Under the pieces are notes generated by a model, which was given only the letters and a program-made list of their open reading frames with translations, was not told where the DNA came from and ran no database searches. From assembly GCA_013368315.1 (NCBI GenBank), contig JAACJM010000060.1:124001-188000 (forward strand): a DNA stretch of 64,000 nucleotides, in the 5' to 3' direction. Position 1 is the first letter of the stretch, and the number at the start of each line of letters is the position of its first letter. A program made the translations under genes and the position numbers. The DNA comes from Tetrapyrgos nigripes. Lineage: Eukaryota; Basidiomycota; Agaricomycetes; Agaricales; Campanellaceae. Of this stretch, positions 59,609 through 64,000 are shown piece after piece.

Positions 59609-59919
59609 AGTCAACGTACCGAATCCAGCTTCCAGGATAACAGGCATATTAATATTTCTTCCATCTCTCGGAAGAAAACCGTGGTTTGCGAGACTGTATT
59701 AGAGTCAGTCAGTTCATGCGTCGTTCTCTTTGAGCCAAAAACGTACGTGTTTAGACCAGGACAAGGTCCTCGAAGGTCATTAGGACCAGGAGCTTTCCAT
59801 TGATGAGCTTTCCAGTCAATTACACCGGGCGATGCGGATGAACTTGAGCCACTGTAGTCACCGTAGAAGATACGAGCCAGAAAAGCGGCGCAGAGGGTGA
59901 AAACAGCTTCAAGAAACAT
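59609..59919 (-). pseudogene. Truncated peroxygenase copy (UPO5)
   Basis: From ATG 59917-59919: MFLEAVFTLCAAFLARIFYG, GVIDWKAHQWKAPGPNDLRG and PCPGLNT, then exon 2 with LANHGFLPRDGRNINMPVIL. Similarity to UPO2 ends at 59609, within the intron after exon 2. Exons 3-5, with the EHD motif and catalytic Glu, are absent because the duplicated block starts here, against UBL-b. The retained part has the intact PCP that UPO2 lacks. Confidence 0.85.
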
Positions 59920-60480
59920 AGTCAGTAATGAGTACGAGGATGCTTGAAGTGCAGATCTCATGCATATATCCGGTTTCCGGGTATCTAAGAATGTAGATAC
60001 TTGTCAGGGGTTCCTGGAGGGCTGGCGAGACTTCATCCGTACGTTACAGATACTATCCTCCTCAGGACTCGGAATAGCTAATTTGGGCGCGCGAAAAGGA
60101 CTACCGCTCGACGCCACAACCATTGGATCCCAACTTCAAGCTGTGCATTGCTTGTACCTAGTACTCAGACACGTTCAAGGTACGATGAATACATGATGTA
60201 CGCGACATCCATGGAGCTTGAAAATCTCGCAGAAGATTCATTAGCGATGTGGCCGACTTACAGGAACAGGTCCAGATTGATCGGCTTGTACTCATTGGGC
60301 AACTTAAGTCAAACTTAGTCGTTGAAATAATCGACGCTCAACGCTCAACGCTCACTGAATGCACTTGCATGGTAGGGAGCAATATTCTAGCAGAAGTACA
60401 TAGCAAGAGATTTCGAAAGAACAGAATATTGAACTAGTCTTCATTCACCTATTATTTCAGAACCCAGGGCTCGGCCAACC

Positions 60481-61547
60481 TTAACCATGCTGAACAAGAG
60501 TCGTAGCGGACTCAGGGCCCACTCTGATCCACGGGCACCCACCACTGGTCGTCCAGTGAGACTGTTCAGCGATAGCATCTATCAAAGGACCGAGAGTAGA
60601 CCCATTGATTGGAGTGTCAGATCGACGCCATCCTTCTGCGATTGGAAGACGTTCTTCCCGGAAGAAAATCTGGACGAATCTACGGTAAATTAGACTCGTG
60701 AACCGTTAAAAGTACATCATTGTACACTCACTTCTTCGGTGCAACCCCAGTCAAAGGATTGCCCATTACGCTTAGATAGAACGCCGATTCACCACTGCGG
60801 ATAAAGAACTCCTTGGCCGTATTGGTGATGTTGGGATTTGCGATCTCGGCGTCTGCAAGACGTTTCTGCTGTACTTGTCCGGCAGAAGTGGTGTTGTAAT
60901 AATCAACTCCAGGATTGGAATCTGCGAGAGTCTTGAAGATTGTTTCGTTGAAATGGACATTGTCGCCCAAAGCGAAATCGTTTCGAGAAAGAGACGCGTC
61001 GTGTTCGATGGTACCATGGCTGTACACAGATAGCACAAACACCAGGACTCATAATAACTGTATGAAGGTGACGGAAGAACACTTACAGCTTGATGTCGTC
61101 GAGCGTGAACGTGAACGGATCATCAGTGGAAAATGTAGCCGCTTTAACAGCCAGAGCCAGACCGTCAGGTTGCATATGGTATCCATCTGTCCATCGAAAC
61201 ACTTCAGGACGACGATTATGTTGGAAAAGTAGAGAAATCGACGTACTGAATCCAGCGTCCAGGATGACAGACATATTGAGGTTTCTACCATCTCTCGGGA
61301 GAAATCCATGATTAGCGAGGCTGAATGGCAGGTAATTATAGAATCAGTGCATGCCCATGGGATGTCGTCGACAGAAAACGTACGTGTTAAGCCCAGGACA
61401 GGGTCCACGAAGATCATTAGGGCCAGGAGCCATCCACTGATGATTGTTCCAGTCAATCGCTCTTGATCCAAGGTCACCGTGATCAGCGCTGACTATAAGA
61501 GCAGAAATGGCCACAATGCAGAACGAAAGAAAGGATTTGAAGGCCAT
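60481..61547 (-). CDS. Heme-thiolate peroxidase / short unspecific peroxygenase (UPO6)
   Basis: Intact duplicate of UPO3, ATG 61545-61547 to TAA 60481-60483, same five exons. The signal peptide is MAFKSFLSFCIVAISALIVS. The heme PCP is in PGPNDLRGPCPGLNT, the EHD-S-R motif in GTIEHDASLSRND, and the candidate Glu in RSGESAFYLSVMGNP. It ends LVQHG. Differences from UPO3 are scattered substitutions (for example QWMAPGP against QWIAPGP, DDPFTF against DDPLTF, TAKEFFIRSGE against TVKEFTIRSRE) with no frame change, which suggests both copies are kept. It is secreted, H2O2-dependent, and its substrate is unknown. Confidence 0.92.
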
Positions 61548-61610
61548 AGTCGACAGGGAAGAGAGCTTGTTAGGGTTCTGGGTTTGACTTTCCGCTGAGC
61601 AACTGCTCCC

Positions 61611-61617
61611 CTTTATA
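61611..61617 (-). promoter_or_regulatory. TATA box of UPO6
   Basis: TATAAAG on the minus strand, about 64 nt upstream of the ATG; identical to UPO3. Confidence 0.65.
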
Positions 61618-62060
61618 CTGCAGAGATGACTCAACCGCAGCTTCCAATCGCCGTATGGCTGAAGTTAAGTGCACACTGTCCTTCCAAGTGGGTCACTTGC
61701 CTTAATCCTAGAGAATCGGGTTATTTCAGAGCTATACGGGCTTACGAAGTTGCTTAGTCCCTGCACGCACAGACAATGATTGACGTCAGATTTCCCCAGT
61801 CAGGGGTACTTGGAAGGTATTTTCATACCGGAAAGTACTAGTAGAGATAGACAAAATTAAGCCTAAAAGTTCGCCCTATTAGAAACCAAGCTTCAATGAA
61901 TAAAACCAATCACGCTTCATGACGGCCCAATGCCTTATATACCTTCCTATCAGTTCCGCCGTTGGATCTCTTGAAGAATACACGATTGACAAGCTACAGA
62001 GATTGACGTAGCAGAAATTCCGATGGCAGATCCTCAATTCGGTGGGTGACTTGAGATTGT

Positions 62061-62663
62061 CAAATTAAGCTGTAAACTTCACAAAAATACCGCTGGTCGG
62101 ATGAAGGATTCCCGGCGGAACTCCTTCCCTTTCCACAGCTCTTCCATGAAAATGTCAACTCGACGAACGAGCTTGGGTCAATGACCCACTTTTGAGTTTC
62201 GAGTAGCCGACTTTTTCTTAGGTTACTATGACGGGAGGAGAACCGGCAGAAACGGAGAGTAGGATCCATTCTCGCTTCATGAAGACTATCTGACTCAGAC
62301 CTGTCAATGTCATCATGGTAAAAGGGCAAGAGCGGACTCGAAATGGACGAGCGACGATGTGGTTGCTGACAGCTGACAGAGGTTGACAGAGCCCTTCTCT
62401 AGTCTCCCCTAGGCAGACAACCGAATACATTCCATGTATATGGATTCTCGGCTAACGAGACTGTGAAGTCCCTAATGATGAGCTAGTCAAGCATGAGCGT
62501 AAATCACGGTAAGATTGGGAATAAAATACATGAGTATTTGTAGTTCAGACATTACAAGTACACTTTCTCACCGCGTTGTATGGTAGCATAATCGTCCAAA
62601 TAATAACCAAAACTGCTAGATGATCCGACAGAGACTCCCCAACGGTACAGCCGCGTCCTAAGG
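62061..62663. other. Intergenic stretch
   Basis: No gene is supported; open frames on the minus strand (62060-62430) have no motif. Confidence 0.4.
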
Positions 62664-64000
62664 TCACAGCACAAACTGACTCTCAACCTCGACCAATCCG
62701 TCATCCAGCTTGTTCGCTACGGCCCAACGAGGCAAGAATGTCAACACTTCTTCATAAGCTGGTATCTTTGCGGCTAGTGTTCCTTGGAAATCCCCTAGAA
62801 AAAAGAGAGCATCGATAAAATGATTCATTCGGAGTAGCCGTAAACTTACCACCCATCCCGACCATACCACTTTCATATTCGGCCCATTCACACGCAACAC
62901 GTCCTGTTCTGTTTTTCGGAGCTGAATATTGGAAATCGACCTTCATGGCTTCATCCCCAAATGTAGCCTGGGTCCCCAATCCGTCCTCTATAGTTTTGGG
63001 GTCATCATTACCCTCCGATCCATCCTCATCGCCCCACATGATGTCAAGTGCAAACTCCCTTCCCCAAGTCCTACTCCACAATCGAATCTCAGTAGTATTC
63101 ACAGTAGTCCATTCTTCACTGTCTTCCACATCCCTTGACGGAACCCTGAACGCCTTAACAGGCGAATTAAAGTACACCCTACACCCCCGCGTATTCCGCC
63201 CTCGAATCCTAAACTGCGCACCAGGGTGAGTCCGAAGAGTTTGATTGCTTTTGCTTTGGTTCTGGTTTCTCGAATTCAAGTCGTTGATGAAGGATGTCTT
63301 CATTGCACGGGCAGTTATCCATTTGTTTGACGGAATTTGCCAACCGCCATCCCATGGCGCCCGAGGTAAGGTAACAGAGTCTGAGACGCCGACATCCTCG
63401 CTGACTGTTTGTTGGTTCATCTCGGAATCGGCAATGAAGCGGAGTCCACCAGGGTATGGTATCATCTCTCTATCACCATGACCATCACTACCACCATCAC
63501 TACTATCCTGCGCCCCTTCCCAAACAACCCAACTACACTTCCACAACCCTCGAGCCTTCACTTCTGGCCCACTCAGTAAAACACATTCCTTCCCAGAATC
63601 ATTCGCACTCTCATACGAAGGTAACGCTGGCAAGATCATCTTCTCTACAAAGGGTGATGCGCCAACTAACGTTGTTGAGACTTTGATTTTCGTCGTCCCT
63701 TCGAGTCGATTACCAGAGTCCGAGTGATCATCTGAGTCCCGAGAAATCAACACCTTTTGCTGGAAAAACACTTTCAAGGGTGACCCCTCGTTGAAAGGGA
63801 ATAAACCTCCTTCCCAGCCTTGGGTATATCGAGAGGCAGGTAACCACTCTGCCGGCCAAGGGACCCAAGCAGCTAAGAGGAATCCAATACCGAAGAGTCC
63901 AATGATAGTCACGATGATTGCGCCGAATCCAAATCCGGTACCAAAACTAGATTCAACCCCCGAACCCGAGCGAGAGGATTTTCGTTTTCCAACCCCATTT
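62664..64000 (-). CDS. C-terminal part of a vacuolar membrane M28 protease (PFF1 type), cut by the window end
   Basis: Open from the window edge on the minus strand, with one intron at about 62795-62850 (GTAAGT...CTAG), ending at TGA 62664-62666. Visible from the edge: a TM segment (IIVTIIGLFGIGFLLAAWVP), then a luminal beta-rich domain with KVFFQQKVLIS, LWKCSWVVWEG, APWDGGWQIPSNKWITARAM, FRIRGRNTRGCRVYFNSPVK and ACEWAEYESGMVGMGG. The ending IPAYEEVLTFLPRWAVANKL, DDGLVEVESQFVL matches the C-terminus of fungal Pff1-like proteases (LPxWAxVTKxDDGLVE). The Zn-binding M28 catalytic domain would lie upstream, outside the window. Pff1 is a multi-spanning vacuolar metalloprotease. Confidence 0.85.

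Larger units (their letters stand above)
59609..62060. repeat. Segmental duplication III, copy 2 (UPO block)
   Basis: Co-linear and nearly identical with 54360-56850. The left boundary is inside UPO5. The right boundary is inside the short UPO4-type 3' remnant (61985-62060, ATGGCAGATCCTCAATTCGG), after which the sequences differ. Confidence 0.88.

Noticed and set aside
51244..62060. Idea that the UPO/UBL block is a biosynthetic gene cluster
   Set aside because: No PKS, NRPS, terpene synthase, P450 or transporter is present. Repeated UPO and UBL copies are explained by segmental duplication.

Overview
The window is nuclear DNA of a filamentous basidiomycete, most likely an Agaricomycete. The genes are split by many short GT-AG introns (about 45-70 nt). 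The gene families are typical of mushrooms: class I hydrophobins, short heme-thiolate peroxidases/peroxygenases (UPO/CPO type), an F-box relic and a DUF2828 relic. One intron-bearing tRNA is present. All exon joins were read by eye from splice signals and paralogue comparison, so internal boundaries are proposals.

Layout. 1-7.3 kb: 3' end of an unrecognised gene, a coiled-coil protein (minus) and a DUF829/TMEM53-type alpha/beta hydrolase. 7.5-22.1 kb: a hydrophobin array. It holds four hydrophobins (two minus, two plus), two copies of LTO1, three pieces of a broken REX4 exonuclease gene, a long inverted repeat, and two protein-kinase relics in opposite orientation at the two ends. Two segmental duplications built it (about 7.88-10.8 kb with 11.9-14.7 kb; about 14.95-16.7 kb with 18.69-20.9 kb). 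22.4-32.8 kb: GH29 alpha-L-fucosidase, DUF2828 relic, acireductone dioxygenase, a tandem-module protein of unknown function, and a BTB protein. 35.7-38.5 kb: a small secreted protein and peroxygenase UPO1. 38.8-49.7 kb: a conserved block with XPB/ERCC3 helicase, tRNA-Gln, a two-TM membrane protein, an F-box relic, a mitochondrial-type twin ABC ATPase and a conserved unknown protein. 51.2-62.1 kb: a second expanding cluster, in which a ubiquitin-like-domain gene (UBL-a, UBL-b) and peroxygenase genes (UPO2-UPO6) were copied as a block. 62.7 kb to the end: C-terminal part of a vacuolar M28 protease (PFF1 type), minus strand, cut by the window edge.

How it fits together. Housekeeping genes (XPB, ARD, LTO1, ABC ATPase, PFF1) are interleaved with two fast-evolving accessory arrays whose products are mostly secreted: hydrophobins coating hyphal or fruit-body surfaces and heme peroxygenases. 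Both arrays grew by segmental duplication and left broken copies. The most unusual item is the fourth hydrophobin (19609-20644). An exon-intron unit is tandemly multiplied in its N-terminal part, and a frameshifted repeat in exon 1 now encodes a His/Asp-rich stretch, with the frame restored by a 53-nt exon. No phage, plasmid, CRISPR or bacterial features were seen.
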